A stretch of DNA of 64,000 bases from Microvirga terrae (GCF_013307435.2 NZ_CP102845.1:310001-374000); one strand, 5' to 3'; counted from the stretch's first letter, positions 9,637-18,743 are shown. Notes: generated from the letters alone by a model not told the origin. Program-made: numbers and translations.

Positions 9637-10827
9637 ATGAAGAACCTTATCGCCCCCGCTCTCTTCGCTCTCGCCGGCTTTGCCGCTGCGACACCGGCCG
9701 TCGCCCAGGCGGATTTCGGCTCCTGCCTCGCATCGCTCCGCGGCCAGGCGGCCGCCAAGGGCATTTCGGGCCAGGCGTTCGACGCCGCGACCCGCGGTGT
9801 CGCGCCGGATCTGACGATCCTCGACCTCATGAGCAACCAGCCCGAGTTCAAGACGCCGATCTGGGACTATCTCTCGGCGCTCGTCGACGAGGAGCGGGTG
9901 CAGGACGGCCGCACCGCCATGCGCCAATGGGGGCAGGCGCTGGCTGCGGCCGAGGCGCGTTTCGGAGTGGATCGCCATGCCATCGCGGGCGTCTGGGGCG
10001 TGGAATCCAATTTCGGCAAGGATATCGGCGGAAGGCCGCTGATCCAGTCGCTGACGACCCTGGTCTGCTACGCGCCGCGCCGGAACGAGTATTTCAAGGG
10101 CGAACTGATGGCGACCCTGAAGATCGTCCAGGACGGGGACATCAACCCGGCGAACCTGCGCGGCTCTTGGGCCGGGGCCTTCGGCCACACCCAGTTCATG
10201 CCGTCGACCTTTCAGCGCCTCGCCGTCGACGGCGACGGGGACGGGCACCGGGACATCATGACCTCCGTGCCGGACGCGGTGCATTCGACGGCCAACTTCC
10301 TCAAGAAGGCCGGCTGGGTGAACGGCCTGCCCTGGGGCTACGAGGTGCGCCTGCCGGAAGGCTTCAACGCGAACCTCGCCGGGCGCAAGAACAAGAAGCC
10401 GCTCGCCACCTGGGCGGCCATGGGGGTGCGGCGCGTCGACGGACGTCCGCTCTCGGGCAGTTACGCGGCCGGCATCATCATCCCGGCGGGCATCAACGGC
10501 CCGGCCTTCCTGGTCACCAAGAATTTCGATGCGGTCTATTCCTACAACGCGGCGGAATCCTACGGGCTCGCCATCGCGCTGCTCGGCGACCGCCTCAAGG
10601 GCCAGCCCGGCATCCAGACCGCCTGGCCGACCGACGATCCGCCGCTCTCGCGCGCCCAGCGCCGCGAGCTGCAGCAGCTCCTGACCGCCCGCGGCTACGA
10701 CGTGGGCGAGCCGGACGGCAAGATCGGCGCCAAGACCCGCGAGGCCATCAAGGACGTGGAGCGCCGCATCGGCCTCGAGCCGCGCGGCCGGCCCGGCGGC
10801 AAGGTGCTGCAAGCGCTCCGGGGGTAG
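9637..10827 (+). CDS. Lytic murein transglycosylase (MltB type) with C-terminal peptidoglycan-binding domain
   Basis: 396 residues. The signal peptide ends TPAVAQA (about residue 25). The SLT_2 catalytic domain (about 28-320) carries the catalytic Glu in IAGVWGVESNFGKDIGG (E123), followed by GAFGHTQFMPSTF and AAESYGLAI. The last 60 residues are a PG_binding_1 domain (LQQLLTARGYDVGEPDGKIG). It cleaves glycan strands to 1,6-anhydromuropeptides in the periplasm. There is no lipobox, so it is probably soluble, unlike E. coli MltB. Confidence 0.93.
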   Translation: MKNLIAPALFALAGFAAATPAVAQADFGSCLASLRGQAAAKGISGQAFDAATRGVAPDLTILDLMSNQPEFKTPIWDYLSALVDEERVQDGRTAMRQWGQALAAAEARFGVDRHAIAGVWGVESNFGKDIGGRPLIQSLTTLVCYAPRRNEYFKGELMATLKIVQDGDINPANLRGSWAGAFGHTQFMPSTFQRLAVDGDGDGHRDIMTSVPDAVHSTANFLKKAGWVNGLPWGYEVRLPEGFNANLAGRKNKKPLATWAAMGVRRVDGRPLSGSYAAGIIIPAGINGPAFLVTKNFDAVYSYNAAESYGLAIALLGDRLKGQPGIQTAWPTDDPPLSRAQRRELQQLLTARGYDVGEPDGKIGAKTREAIKDVERRIGLEPRGRPGGKVLQALRG

Positions 10828-10895
10828 GCTTGCTCACCCCAATGGCCATCATCAGCTAGTTGCAGTGGCGCTGGGTTTGGAGTTGTACTGACTCC

Positions 10896-11636
10896 ATGCT
10901 CATCGCCCTTCTCACGGATATCCACGGCAACCGCGAGGCCCTGTCGGCCTGTCTCGCCCATGCACGCCTGCTCCGTGTCGACCGCCTGATCTTTCTCGGC
11001 GATTACGTGGGCTACGGGGCCGATCCGGCCTGGGTGGTCGATACGGTCCGCAGCCTCGTGGACCAGGGCGCCGTGGCGCTCCTGGGCAATCACGACGCGG
11101 CCATCGACGGCTCCGACGAAGACATGAACAGCGTTGCCCAGGAGGCGATCCGCTGGACCCGCAACCAGCTCGGCATGGAGCAGCGGCGCTTCCTGGCGGA
11201 CCTTCCCCTCACCCACGAGGAGGGCAGCGTCCTCTATGTCCACGCCAACGGCTACGCGCCTCGCACCTGGGACTACATGGCCGGGCCCATGGAGGCGATC
11301 CGGCATTTCAGCCGGGTCGATGCCCACATCACCTTCTGCGGGCATGTGCATGTGCCGATGCTCTATCACATGAGCACGACCGCCAAGGTCGGCACCTTCA
11401 CGCCCGTGGCCAACAACGACATCCCGCTCCTGCCGACTCGCACCTGGCTGGCGGTCATCGGCGCCGTCGGGCAGCCGCGGGACGGGGTGGCGGCGGCGAA
11501 TTACGCGGTCTTCGATACCGCGCGGCAGACCCTGCGCTACCTGCGCGTGCCCTACGACACGGCCACAGCCGCCCGGAAGGTGCGCGAGGCCGGCCTGCCG
11601 GAGAAGCTGGCGCTGCGTCTCGAACAGGGTCGCTGA
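10896..11636 (+). CDS. Metallophosphoesterase
   Basis: 246 residues of the calcineurin-like fold. Metal-binding blocks in order are LTDIHGN, FLGDYVGYG, LLGNHDAA and CGHVHVP, a full set for a dinuclear centre. The subfamily resembles YfcE/bacterial protein-phosphatase-like enzymes. The ATG at 10896 gives a start directly at the first strand. The stop is 3 bases before a Ser/Thr kinase, so the two genes are almost certainly co-translated. This suggests, but does not prove, opposing action on shared phosphoproteins. Confidence 0.9.
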   Translation: MLIALLTDIHGNREALSACLAHARLLRVDRLIFLGDYVGYGADPAWVVDTVRSLVDQGAVALLGNHDAAIDGSDEDMNSVAQEAIRWTRNQLGMEQRRFLADLPLTHEEGSVLYVHANGYAPRTWDYMAGPMEAIRHFSRVDAHITFCGHVHVPMLYHMSTTAKVGTFTPVANNDIPLLPTRTWLAVIGAVGQPRDGVAAANYAVFDTARQTLRYLRVPYDTATAARKVREAGLPEKLALRLEQGR

Positions 11637-11639
11637 CGG

Positions 11640-13064
11640 ATGCGCTGGCGCCTGCATCGCGGCCAGGTGATCGACGGTTTCACCCTCCAGGAAAATCTGG
11701 GCACCGGCGGCATGGCGCAGCTCTGGGCCGTCACCCGGGAAGACGATTCGACGCCGCTGATCATGAAGGTTCCGATGCTGATCGACAGCGACGACCCGCT
11801 GCCCATCGTGTGCTTCGAGACCGAGCAGATGATCATGCCGCGCCTCGCCGGCCCGCATGTGCCGCGCTTTGTCGCCACGGGTCCGCTCGATCCCATGCCC
11901 TACATCGTCATGGAGCGGATTCCCGGACAGTCGCTGAAGGCGCGGCTCGACCAGGTTCCGCTGCCCTGGCCCGAGGTCGTCGCGATCGGCGCGACGGTGG
12001 CGCGCGCCCTGCACGACCTGCATCTCCAGCACGTGATCCATCTCGACATCAAGCCGAGCAACGTGATGATCCGCGAGACCGGCGAGGCCGTTCTCATTGA
12101 TTACGGTTTCGCCCGGCACGAACGCCTGCCCGACCTTCTGGCCGAGGAATTTCGCGAGCCGTTCGGCACCACGCCCTACATGGCGCCGGAACAGGTGCTG
12201 CAGGATCGGGCCGATCCCCGCAGCGATCTCTTCGCGCTCGGCGTGATGCTGTATTTCTTCGCCACCGGGGAACGTCCTTTCGGCAATCCGCGCGGCGGCC
12301 AGATCCGCCGCCGCCTCTGGCGCGATCCGGTGCCGCCGCGGGCGCTCAACCCGGAATGTCCACCGTGGCTGCAGGAGATCATCCTGCGCTGCCTGGAGGT
12401 CGACCCGGACGAGCGCTACGCCACGGCCGCTCAGCTCGCCCTCGATCTCGAGAACCCGGACCAGGTGCGGCTCACCGAACGGGCCGGACGGCTCGAACGC
12501 GACAGCGGCGTGAAGACGTTCCGGCGCTGGCTCAAGGCCCGCCGGGCGCAGCCGCTCGAGGCACCGAACATCGCCGGGCAGCTGTCCCGGGCCCCCATCG
12601 TGCTGGTGGCCATCGATCTGTCACCGGGCAGCGAGGATCTCGCCGAAGCCCAGCGCATGATGATCGGCGGCATCCTGTCCATCGAGGGCGAGGCGCGCAT
12701 TGCCTGCGTCAACGTCCTGAAGACCTCGCGCATCGCCGTCGACATCCTGGAGGACGAGGAGGGGAGGAGCCTCCACGTCCAGCGCCTGGTGCAGCTCCGG
12801 CACTGGGGCGGCTCGCTCCAGATCCCGTCGGATCGGATCACCTACAGCGTGCTGGAAGCGCCCGATCCGGCCGCCGCCCTCGTGGATTACGCGCGGCACA
12901 ACAACGTCGACCATATCGTGGTCGGCGCCCGGGCCTCATCCGCCCTGCGCCGCTACCTGGGGAGCGTCTCGTCCCGCGTCGTCGCGGAGGCCCCCTGTTC
13001 GGTCACCGTCGTCAGGACCCCGAAAGACCGACGGGCCGAGGACGGGGGAGCCGCCTCCGCCTAA
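11640..13064 (+). CDS. Ser/Thr protein kinase fused to a C-terminal universal stress protein domain
   Basis: 474 residues. Kinase domain about 10-272: Gly loop LGTGGMAQLWAV, Lys43 in IMKVPM, catalytic loop HLDIKPSN (D136, K138, N141; HLD replaces HRD), metal Asp in DYGFAR (D154; DYG replaces DFG), and APEQV. A basic linker (280-315) follows. Residues 318-462 form a UspA domain with VVGARASSALRRYLGSVS and APCSVTVVR, consistent with nucleotide binding. No transmembrane helix or PASTA domain is visible, so it should be cytosolic. It probably senses energy or stress through the USP domain. Confidence 0.9.
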   Translation: MRWRLHRGQVIDGFTLQENLGTGGMAQLWAVTREDDSTPLIMKVPMLIDSDDPLPIVCFETEQMIMPRLAGPHVPRFVATGPLDPMPYIVMERIPGQSLKARLDQVPLPWPEVVAIGATVARALHDLHLQHVIHLDIKPSNVMIRETGEAVLIDYGFARHERLPDLLAEEFREPFGTTPYMAPEQVLQDRADPRSDLFALGVMLYFFATGERPFGNPRGGQIRRRLWRDPVPPRALNPECPPWLQEIILRCLEVDPDERYATAAQLALDLENPDQVRLTERAGRLERDSGVKTFRRWLKARRAQPLEAPNIAGQLSRAPIVLVAIDLSPGSEDLAEAQRMMIGGILSIEGEARIACVNVLKTSRIAVDILEDEEGRSLHVQRLVQLRHWGGSLQIPSDRITYSVLEAPDPAAALVDYARHNNVDHIVVGARASSALRRYLGSVSSRVVAEAPCSVTVVRTPKDRRAEDGGAASA

Positions 13065-13150
13065 CGGCCAACACGACGAGAGCTTGCCAAGCCGCGCATT
13101 CGGCTCTTTAAGGGCCCTGCATTTGATCACGACAGAACAGGGGTCTTCCC

Positions 13151-14257
13151 ATGGCAACGCACAAGCTCCTCCTTCTCCCTGGCGACGGCATCGGCCCGGA
13201 GGTCATGCGCGAGGTCGAGAAGATTGTGGGCTGGTTCCGCAAGCGGGGGCTGGGCTTCGAGACCGAGACCGATCTCGTCGGCGGCTCGGCCTACGATGCC
13301 CATGGGGCGGCGATCTCGGATGCCGCCATGAACCGTGCGCAGGAGGCCGACGCGGTGCTCTTCGGCGCGGTGGGCGGCCCGAAATGGGACAGCGTGCCCT
13401 ACACGGTGCGCCCCGAGGCGGGCCTGCTGCGCCTGCGCAAGGACCTCGGCCTCTTCGCCAACCTTCGCCCGGCGATCTGCTATCCGGCGCTGGCCGATGC
13501 CTCCTCGCTCAAGCGCGAGGTGGTGGAAGGCCTCGACATCATGATCGTGCGCGAGCTCACCGGCGGCGTCTATTTCGGCGAGCCGAAGGAGATCGTGACC
13601 CTCGAGGACGGCTCCCAGCGCGCCGTCGACACGCAGCTCTATCATACCCACGAGGTGGAGCGCATCGCGCGCGTCGCGTTCGATCTCGCCAGGAAGCGCC
13701 GCAACAAGGTTTCGTCGGCCGAGAAGATGAACGTGATGAAGACCGGCGTGTTCTGGCGCCAGGTCGTCACCCGCATCCACAAGGCCGAGTTCTCCGACGT
13801 CGAGTTGGAGCATGTGCTCGCCGACAACTGCGCCATGCAGCTCGTCCGCTGGCCCAAGCAGTTCGACGTGATCGTCACCGACAACCTGTTCGGCGATATC
13901 CTGTCGGACATCGCCGCGATGCTCACCGGTTCGCTCGGCATGCTGCCCTCCGCCTCCCTGGGGGCCGAGGATCCGGTGACCGGCCAGCGCAAGGCGCTCT
14001 ACGAGCCCGTGCACGGCTCCGCCCCGGACATCGCCGGCAAGGGACTGGCCAATCCGATCGCCATGATCGGCTCCTTCGGCATGGCCCTGCGCTATTCCTT
14101 CGGCCTCCTCGACGAGGCGGATCGCCTGGACCGGGCGATCGCCAACGTGCTCGCCTCCGGCACCCGCACGAAGGACATCGCGGCTCCCGGCGCCAACGCG
14201 GTGGGCACGCAGGATGTGGGCGATGCGATCGTCAAGGAGCTCGAAGCCCAGTCGTGA
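13151..14257 (+). CDS. leuB: 3-isopropylmalate dehydrogenase
   Basis: 368 residues, normal. NAD-dependent oxidative decarboxylation of 3-isopropylmalate to 2-ketoisocaproate. Family blocks are [51 protein letters not shown] and [14 protein letters not shown]. It lies 4.3 kb after leuD, separated by methyltransferase, transglycosylase, phosphoesterase and kinase genes. All three leu genes share a strand. Confidence 0.98.
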   Translation: MATHKLLLLPGDGIGPEVMREVEKIVGWFRKRGLGFETETDLVGGSAYDAHGAAISDAAMNRAQEADAVLFGAVGGPKWDSVPYTVRPEAGLLRLRKDLGLFANLRPAICYPALADASSLKREVVEGLDIMIVRELTGGVYFGEPKEIVTLEDGSQRAVDTQLYHTHEVERIARVAFDLARKRRNKVSSAEKMNVMKTGVFWRQVVTRIHKAEFSDVELEHVLADNCAMQLVRWPKQFDVIVTDNLFGDILSDIAAMLTGSLGMLPSASLGAEDPVTGQRKALYEPVHGSAPDIAGKGLANPIAMIGSFGMALRYSFGLLDEADRLDRAIANVLASGTRTKDIAAPGANAVGTQDVGDAIVKELEAQS

Positions 14258-14261
14258 CGGC

Positions 14262-14288
14262 AAAAGCCCCGGGCCACGCCCGGGGCCT
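14262..14288. terminator. Hairpin terminator between leuB and a convergent gene
   Basis: GCCCCGGGC and GCCCGGGGC form a 9-bp stem around a short loop. The T run is clear on the minus strand (GGGGCTTTTGCC) and weaker on the plus strand. It probably ends the minus-strand gene at 14307-14651 and assists leuB. Confidence 0.7.
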
Positions 14289-14306
14289 TCCGTCTCGGCG
14301 GAGAAT

Positions 14307-14651
14307 TCAGCGGATCGAGCCCGTCGCCTCGACGTCCGGGCCGCCGAACATGGGGAACGGATTGCGGGAGCCGACAAAGGGCCCGTTGGTGATCGGATCG
14401 GGCAGTATCCCGACGCCGAACCGCTCTCCGTTCGGCGCATAGGGCGGACTCAGCAGATAGGACTGCGCCTGCCCATAGCCGGTATAGCCCGGATTGATCG
14501 AGCCGACCGGGACGACCGGTCCCGGATCAAGGAAGCTGCGCGGTTGAACCCGGAGAACGAGAGGACGGTTTCTGGTCTGCGCTTCCGCCATCACTGAGAC
14601 GGACGTAAGCGCAGCCAATGATATCAAACCCAACAATGCGAAGCGGCGCAT
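14307..14651 (-). CDS. Small secreted hypothetical protein
   Basis: 114 residues from the ATG at 14651, which has a GGAGG site upstream. Signal peptide MRRFALLGLISL ending VMAEAQ (about residue 24). The mature part is rich in Pro, Gly and Asn with several aromatic residues and ends DVEATGSIR. No known domain seen. The C-terminal ATGSIR tail recurs in rhizobial exported proteins of unknown role, from general knowledge. Confidence 0.68.
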   Translation of the reverse strand: MRRFALLGLISLAALTSVSVMAEAQTRNRPLVLRVQPRSFLDPGPVVPVGSINPGYTGYGQAQSYLLSPPYAPNGERFGVGILPDPITNGPFVGSRNPFPMFGGPDVEATGSIR

Positions 14652-14792
14652 GGGTAATCCTCCAAGAACGGCGCTCAGTGCCTTGTGCTGTGCGCGATCA
14701 TCGCGTGCGATGATATCGAAACAAGGCCGCCCCCCTAAAAATGGTTCCGACGAAGCGTGACATTTCACACAAGGTGAGAAGGACAGCAGCCG

Positions 14793-15914
14793 ATGCAGGA
14801 TAGGAAGGCGGGTTTCGATCTCTCAGGCAAGGAGGGCTTGAGCCTGCTGAGCGACACCCCGCTGGTGGCCGAAACGCCCGAAGAGCTTCTCGACGACGAG
14901 ACGACGCCGGTCGCGCGCTTCTTCATCCGTAACAACGGATTGCTGCCCGGTCCGACGGCCGACCCCGAGGCCTGGAGCGTCGTCGTCGACGGGGAGGTCG
15001 AGCGCCCGCTCCGCCTGACGGTCGCGGAGCTGAAGAGCCGCTTCCCGCACAAGACGTTCCGCATGGTGCTCGAATGCGGCGGCAACGGCCGGTCCTTCTT
15101 CGAGCCCGCCGCGGAGGGAAACCCCTGGACCCATGGCGGTGTCGGCTGCGCGGAATGGACCGGTGTCTCGCTCGGCGACGTCCTGCACGCGGCAGGCCTC
15201 AAGGACACGGCATGCTTCACGGGTCATTTCGGCGCCGATCCAGACAAGCACGGCAGCCGTGAGCGGCAGGCCATGTCCCGTGGCGTGCCGCTCGCCAAGG
15301 CCCTGGAGGAGCACACCCTGCTCGTCTGGGCCATGAACGGCGAGCCGCTCCCTTTCATCCATGGTGGTCCCTTGCGCCTTGTCGTGCCGGGCTGGCCCGG
15401 CTCGCTGAGCCAGAAATGGCTCACGCGGGTGTGGATCCGCGACCGGGAACACGACGGTCCGGGCATGACCGGCCTGTCCTACCGCCTGCCGGTCCGGCCC
15501 CTGACGCCCGGTTCGGACGGCACGGGGGTGCAGACCCGGATCCTCGAATCGATGCCCGTGCGCAGCATCGTCACGGCGCCCGCCGACGGCCGCCGCTATC
15601 CCGAGGGCACGCGCTCCATCGCGGTCCGGGGCGCCGCCTGGGCGGGCGACGACGAGGTGGCGCGGGTCGAAGTCACCCTCGACGGCGGTGCGACCTGGAC
15701 CGAGGCCGCCATGACGCCCCCGCGCAACCGCTACGACTGGGTGCGCTGGCAAGCCACGCTGACGCTGCCGGGCGACGGCTATTACGAGATCTTCGCGCGG
15801 GCGACGGACTCGAGGGGTCGTAGCCAGCCCTTCCGGGCTGCTGGATGGAATCCCAACGGCTACGGCTGCAACGTCATGCACCGGGTGGCGATCATGGTCG
15901 GGCCGGAGGCCTGA
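14793..15914 (+). CDS. Sulfite oxidase-family molybdopterin enzyme
   Basis: 373 residues. Moco domain about 40-235, with the molybdenum-ligating Cys in MVLECGGNGRS (C95), CAEWTGVSLGDVL, and INGEPLP-like MNGEPLPFIHGGPLRLVVPG. A C-terminal Mo-co dimerisation domain of Ig type starts near residue 250. SorA, SorT and SuoX relatives oxidise sulfite to sulfate. I see no Tat or Sec signal at this N-terminus and no adjacent cytochrome, so location and electron acceptor are open. The 3' end overlaps the convergent gene by 23 bases. Confidence 0.9.
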   Translation: MQDRKAGFDLSGKEGLSLLSDTPLVAETPEELLDDETTPVARFFIRNNGLLPGPTADPEAWSVVVDGEVERPLRLTVAELKSRFPHKTFRMVLECGGNGRSFFEPAAEGNPWTHGGVGCAEWTGVSLGDVLHAAGLKDTACFTGHFGADPDKHGSRERQAMSRGVPLAKALEEHTLLVWAMNGEPLPFIHGGPLRLVVPGWPGSLSQKWLTRVWIRDREHDGPGMTGLSYRLPVRPLTPGSDGTGVQTRILESMPVRSIVTAPADGRRYPEGTRSIAVRGAAWAGDDEVARVEVTLDGGATWTEAAMTPPRNRYDWVRWQATLTLPGDGYYEIFARATDSRGRSQPFRAAGWNPNGYGCNVMHRVAIMVGPEA

Positions 15915-16686
15915 CGGCTCCCGGGGCGGTGCGAGCCCCAGGCCCGCACGAATCGGCTCGGCCACGCTCGGCCTGGGCGAAGACGGCCTTCAGGGACGGA
16001 TTGCTGCTGCCGGTCAGGGCGATGCCGTCGATGAAGCAGGCGAGCGGCCCATCGTCGGGAGCCGTGGAGCCGCACAGCCAGCCCTGGAAGCCGAACATGG
16101 CCGCCGGATCGGAAAACCGGAAGGCCAGGCAGCTCTGCTCGCCCTTGTTCGCCAGGGTCATGGGAGCGGCTTCCATGGAGCCGAATTTGGTTGCGACCAT
16201 GCGGCTCTGGCCCAGATGCGCGACCGCAAGGCCCGAGCGGGCCGCCCGCCGAACCGTGTCGATGTAGAAACTTCCCGGAGATTCGGCCGATCCCTGGACG
16301 AGAGCCAACTGCGCATACCGGAAATCGCCGAAGCGCCCAACGGTCAGGGTGTCTTCCCGCGCTCCATCCGCATGCTCGCGCGCTTCGGACACGACGGGAC
16401 CTGAGACGCCAGCCAGGGCATAGACGGACGGGGAGGCGGGCAGGGGCTTCCAGGCCGGTGCCGGGGCGACCAGCACCGAGGACGGAACCGCCTTCCGCCG
16501 CTCGGCCGGCGTGACATTCTGCTCCTGTTCCAGCGCGACATAGACGAGGCCCGCGATGGTGCAGGTCGAGATCAGGACCATGCGCAGCCAGGGCAGGGAC
16601 TTCCGGCGGAGTCGACGGGAGGGGCGTTCGTCGACCCAGTCGGCGACGTCATCCTCGTCCCATTCGGCATAAACCGCCCGCGGCAT
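15892..16686 (-). CDS. Membrane-anchored hypothetical protein
   Basis: 264 residues. A charged cytoplasmic head (1-33) is followed by one membrane helix about 35-53 (LRMVLISTCTIAGLVYVAL). The remainder is probably periplasmic, with Cys residues near the C-terminus (SCLAFRF, WLCGST, ACFID) that may pair. Family not recognised. It overlaps the 3' end of the sulfite-oxidase-like gene on the other strand, and its last 25 residues are Pro/Ala/Gly-rich. Confidence 0.62.
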   Translation of the reverse strand: MPRAVYAEWDEDDVADWVDERPSRRLRRKSLPWLRMVLISTCTIAGLVYVALEQEQNVTPAERRKAVPSSVLVAPAPAWKPLPASPSVYALAGVSGPVVSEAREHADGAREDTLTVGRFGDFRYAQLALVQGSAESPGSFYIDTVRRAARSGLAVAHLGQSRMVATKFGSMEAAPMTLANKGEQSCLAFRFSDPAAMFGFQGWLCGSTAPDDGPLACFIDGIALTGSSNPSLKAVFAQAERGRADSCGPGARTAPGAVRPPARP

Positions 16687-16805
16687 CCTTTGAACCCATC
16701 AACCCTGCTGATCCCGTCATCCCCATGTTCTACCGTGACACTGGCCAGGGTTCGAAAGGTTTTGCTAAGCATGGTCAATCAAAGCTTAACACCCCGAGCC
16801 CCACC

Positions 16806-17288
16806 ATGCCCCAGACCGTCGTCCGCCTCGCCACCCTGGAGGATGCCGCCGAGGTCGCGGCCCTGGTCCGGGCGCTCGACCTGCATTACGGCGGCCCGGA
16901 AGTGGCCCGGCCCCTCGAGCCGACCCTTGCGATGGTCGAACGCTCCATGCGGGAGGCGGAGGGCACGCGCTATGCCCTCGCGGTCCGGGACGGGCAGGCC
17001 GTGGGCCTTGCCTGCTTCGCCATCCTGCGGCCCGGCTTCAGGCTCACCGGCCTTCTCTTCGTCAAGGAGCTCTTCGTCGCCGAACCTGCGCGTGGCCATG
17101 CGGTCGGGGCCCTGCTGATGCGCTGGCTGGCGGATCATGCCCGGGCGCAGGGTCTCACCCGAATCGACCTCACCACGGATGGCACCAACACGGGCGCGCA
17201 GGCGTTCTACGAGCGCCTCGGAGCCGAGCGGATGGACAAGGTCTTCTACCGGTTCAACCTCTCGACCGATGTGCTGACGGGCGACTGA
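16806..17288 (+). CDS. GNAT-family N-acetyltransferase
   Basis: 160 residues. The GNAT fold is clear: VVRLATLEDAAEVAALV at the N-terminus, the acetyl-CoA loop region VKELFVAEPARGHAVGALL, and the C-terminal NTGAQAFYERLGAERMDKVF. The start is the ATG at 16806; an upstream ATG at 16725 would add 27 residues unlike the family. The acceptor substrate is unknown. Confidence 0.85.
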   Translation: MPQTVVRLATLEDAAEVAALVRALDLHYGGPEVARPLEPTLAMVERSMREAEGTRYALAVRDGQAVGLACFAILRPGFRLTGLLFVKELFVAEPARGHAVGALLMRWLADHARAQGLTRIDLTTDGTNTGAQAFYERLGAERMDKVFYRFNLSTDVLTGD

Positions 17289-17402
17289 ACGCACTGAGCC
17301 CAAGGAAATGCTTGACGGAAGCGCGACTTTGGTGTGTTTCTGGCGGCACCAAAGCCGCCTTCAGGCTTTTGGATGGACGATGGCAATGGCGCTGCTCACT
17401 CA

Positions 17403-17465
17403 GACGACGAGCAAAACGAAAACCGCCACGACGGCTGTGAAAACAGCCGAATAAGCCTCGTCGTC
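17403..17465 (+). other. Possible structured RNA leader upstream of asd
   Basis: A 9-bp closing stem GACGACGAG (17403-17411) with CTCGTCGTC (17457-17465) encloses a perfect hairpin CGGCTGT-GAAA-ACAGCCG (17432-17449). A third smaller stem CCTCTC/GAGAGG follows at 17472-17494. The 263-base gap before asd otherwise holds no gene. It could be a regulatory leader or a decayed dispersed repeat. I could not match it to a known riboswitch. Confidence 0.35.
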
Positions 17466-17551
17466 CCCGGTCCTCTCTCCCACGGGGCGAGAGGCAGCAC
17501 CCGAGCAGGGTTTTCAAGTTTTCCGGGGAGAGCCGCAACAGGAGAAGTCAT

Positions 17552-18583
17552 ATGGGTTTCAAGATCGCCGTCGTCGGTGCGACCGGCAATGTGGGCCGCG
17601 AGATGCTGAGCATCCTCGCCGAACGGGCCTTTCCGGCCGATGAGGTGGTGGCGCTGGCCTCCCGCCGCAGCCAGGGGTCGGAAGTCTCCTACGGCGACAA
17701 GACGCTCAAGACGAAGGCTCTCGACACCTATGATTTCTCCGATGTCGATATCTGCCTCATGTCGGCGGGCGGCGAGGTCTCCAAGGAGTGGTCGCCGAAG
17801 ATCGCAGCCCAAGGCGCGGTCGTGATCGACAATTCATCCGCCTGGCGCTACGACGCCGACGTGCCGCTCGTGGTGCCCGAGGTGAATGCCGAGGCGTTGC
17901 GCGACATGAAGAAGGGCATCATCGCCAACCCGAACTGCTCCACGGCCCAGCTCGTCGTGGCCCTCAAGCCGCTCCATGACGCCGCCACCATCACGCGCGT
18001 GGTGGTGGCCACCTATCAGTCGGTCTCCGGTGCCGGCAAGGACGGCATGGACGAGCTCGACCGTCAGACCAAGGCGCTCTACTCGCTCCAGGACGTGCAG
18101 GAGAAGAAGTTTCCCAAGCGCATCGCCTTCAACCTGATCCCGCACATCGACGTGTTCATGGAGGACGGGTACACGAAGGAAGAGTGGAAGATGACGGCCG
18201 AGACCAAGAAGATTCTCGACCCGAAGATCAAGCTCACGGCCACCTGCGTGCGCGTGCCGGTCTTCATCAGCCACTCGGAGGCGGTGAACGTCGAATTCGA
18301 GAAGCCGATCACGGCCGACGAGGCGCGCGACATCCTGCGGGCCGCCCCCGGCATCATGGTGGTCGATAAGCGCGAGCCCGGCGGCTACATCACGCCCCAC
18401 GAGGCGGCCGGCGAGGACGCCACCTACATCTCGCGGATCCGCGAGGACATCACCGTCGAGAACGGCCTGTCCTTCTGGTGCGTGTCCGACAACCTGCGCA
18501 AGGGCGCGGCCCTGAACGCCGTGCAGATCGCCGAGGCCATGGCCAATCGCGGCCTGCTGAAGCCCAAGAAGCAGGCGGCCTGA
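17552..18583 (+). CDS. asd: Aspartate-semialdehyde dehydrogenase
   Basis: 343 residues, normal. Reduces aspartyl phosphate to aspartate semialdehyde, feeding lysine/diaminopimelate, threonine and methionine synthesis. NADP-binding loop VVGATGNVGREML, active-site Cys in ANPNCSTAQLVVAL, QSVSGAGKDGMDEL, and the C-terminal LSFWCVSDNLRKGAALNAVQ. AGGAGA precedes the ATG. A hairpin terminator follows. Confidence 0.98.
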   Translation: MGFKIAVVGATGNVGREMLSILAERAFPADEVVALASRRSQGSEVSYGDKTLKTKALDTYDFSDVDICLMSAGGEVSKEWSPKIAAQGAVVIDNSSAWRYDADVPLVVPEVNAEALRDMKKGIIANPNCSTAQLVVALKPLHDAATITRVVVATYQSVSGAGKDGMDELDRQTKALYSLQDVQEKKFPKRIAFNLIPHIDVFMEDGYTKEEWKMTAETKKILDPKIKLTATCVRVPVFISHSEAVNVEFEKPITADEARDILRAAPGIMVVDKREPGGYITPHEAAGEDATYISRIREDITVENGLSFWCVSDNLRKGAALNAVQIAEAMANRGLLKPKKQAA

Positions 18584-18632
18584 GCCCCTGGAGGCCGGAC
18601 GCGCCGCGTCGCGGCCTCATGCATGAACGCAA

Positions 18633-18664
18633 AGAGCCGCTGTCGGATGCGACAGCGGCTCTTG
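18633..18664 (+). terminator. Hairpin terminator after asd
   Basis: AGAGCCGCTGTC and GACAGCGGCTCT form a 12-bp perfect stem, 50 bases after the asd stop. The following T run is short. It may also act on the reverse strand for the adhesin gene. Confidence 0.75.
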
Positions 18665-18721
18665 TCACGCCGGCAGCCCTCCCGACGGCGGCCTCCCGTC
18701 CCATCCGGCAGGCCTGGCGGA

Positions 18722-18743
18722 GGCTCTTCCATCGTGAAGAGCC
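18722..18743 (-). terminator. Hairpin just after the adhesin stop codon
   Basis: GGCTCTTC and GAAGAGCC form a perfect 8-bp stem with a 6-base loop, 6 bases past the minus-strand adhesin stop. There is no T run, so termination is uncertain; it may protect the mRNA 3' end. Confidence 0.35.

Noticed and set aside
17312..17340. TTGACG upstream of asd as a promoter
   Set aside because: At 17-base spacing the -10 is TGTTTC, too poor to support a call.
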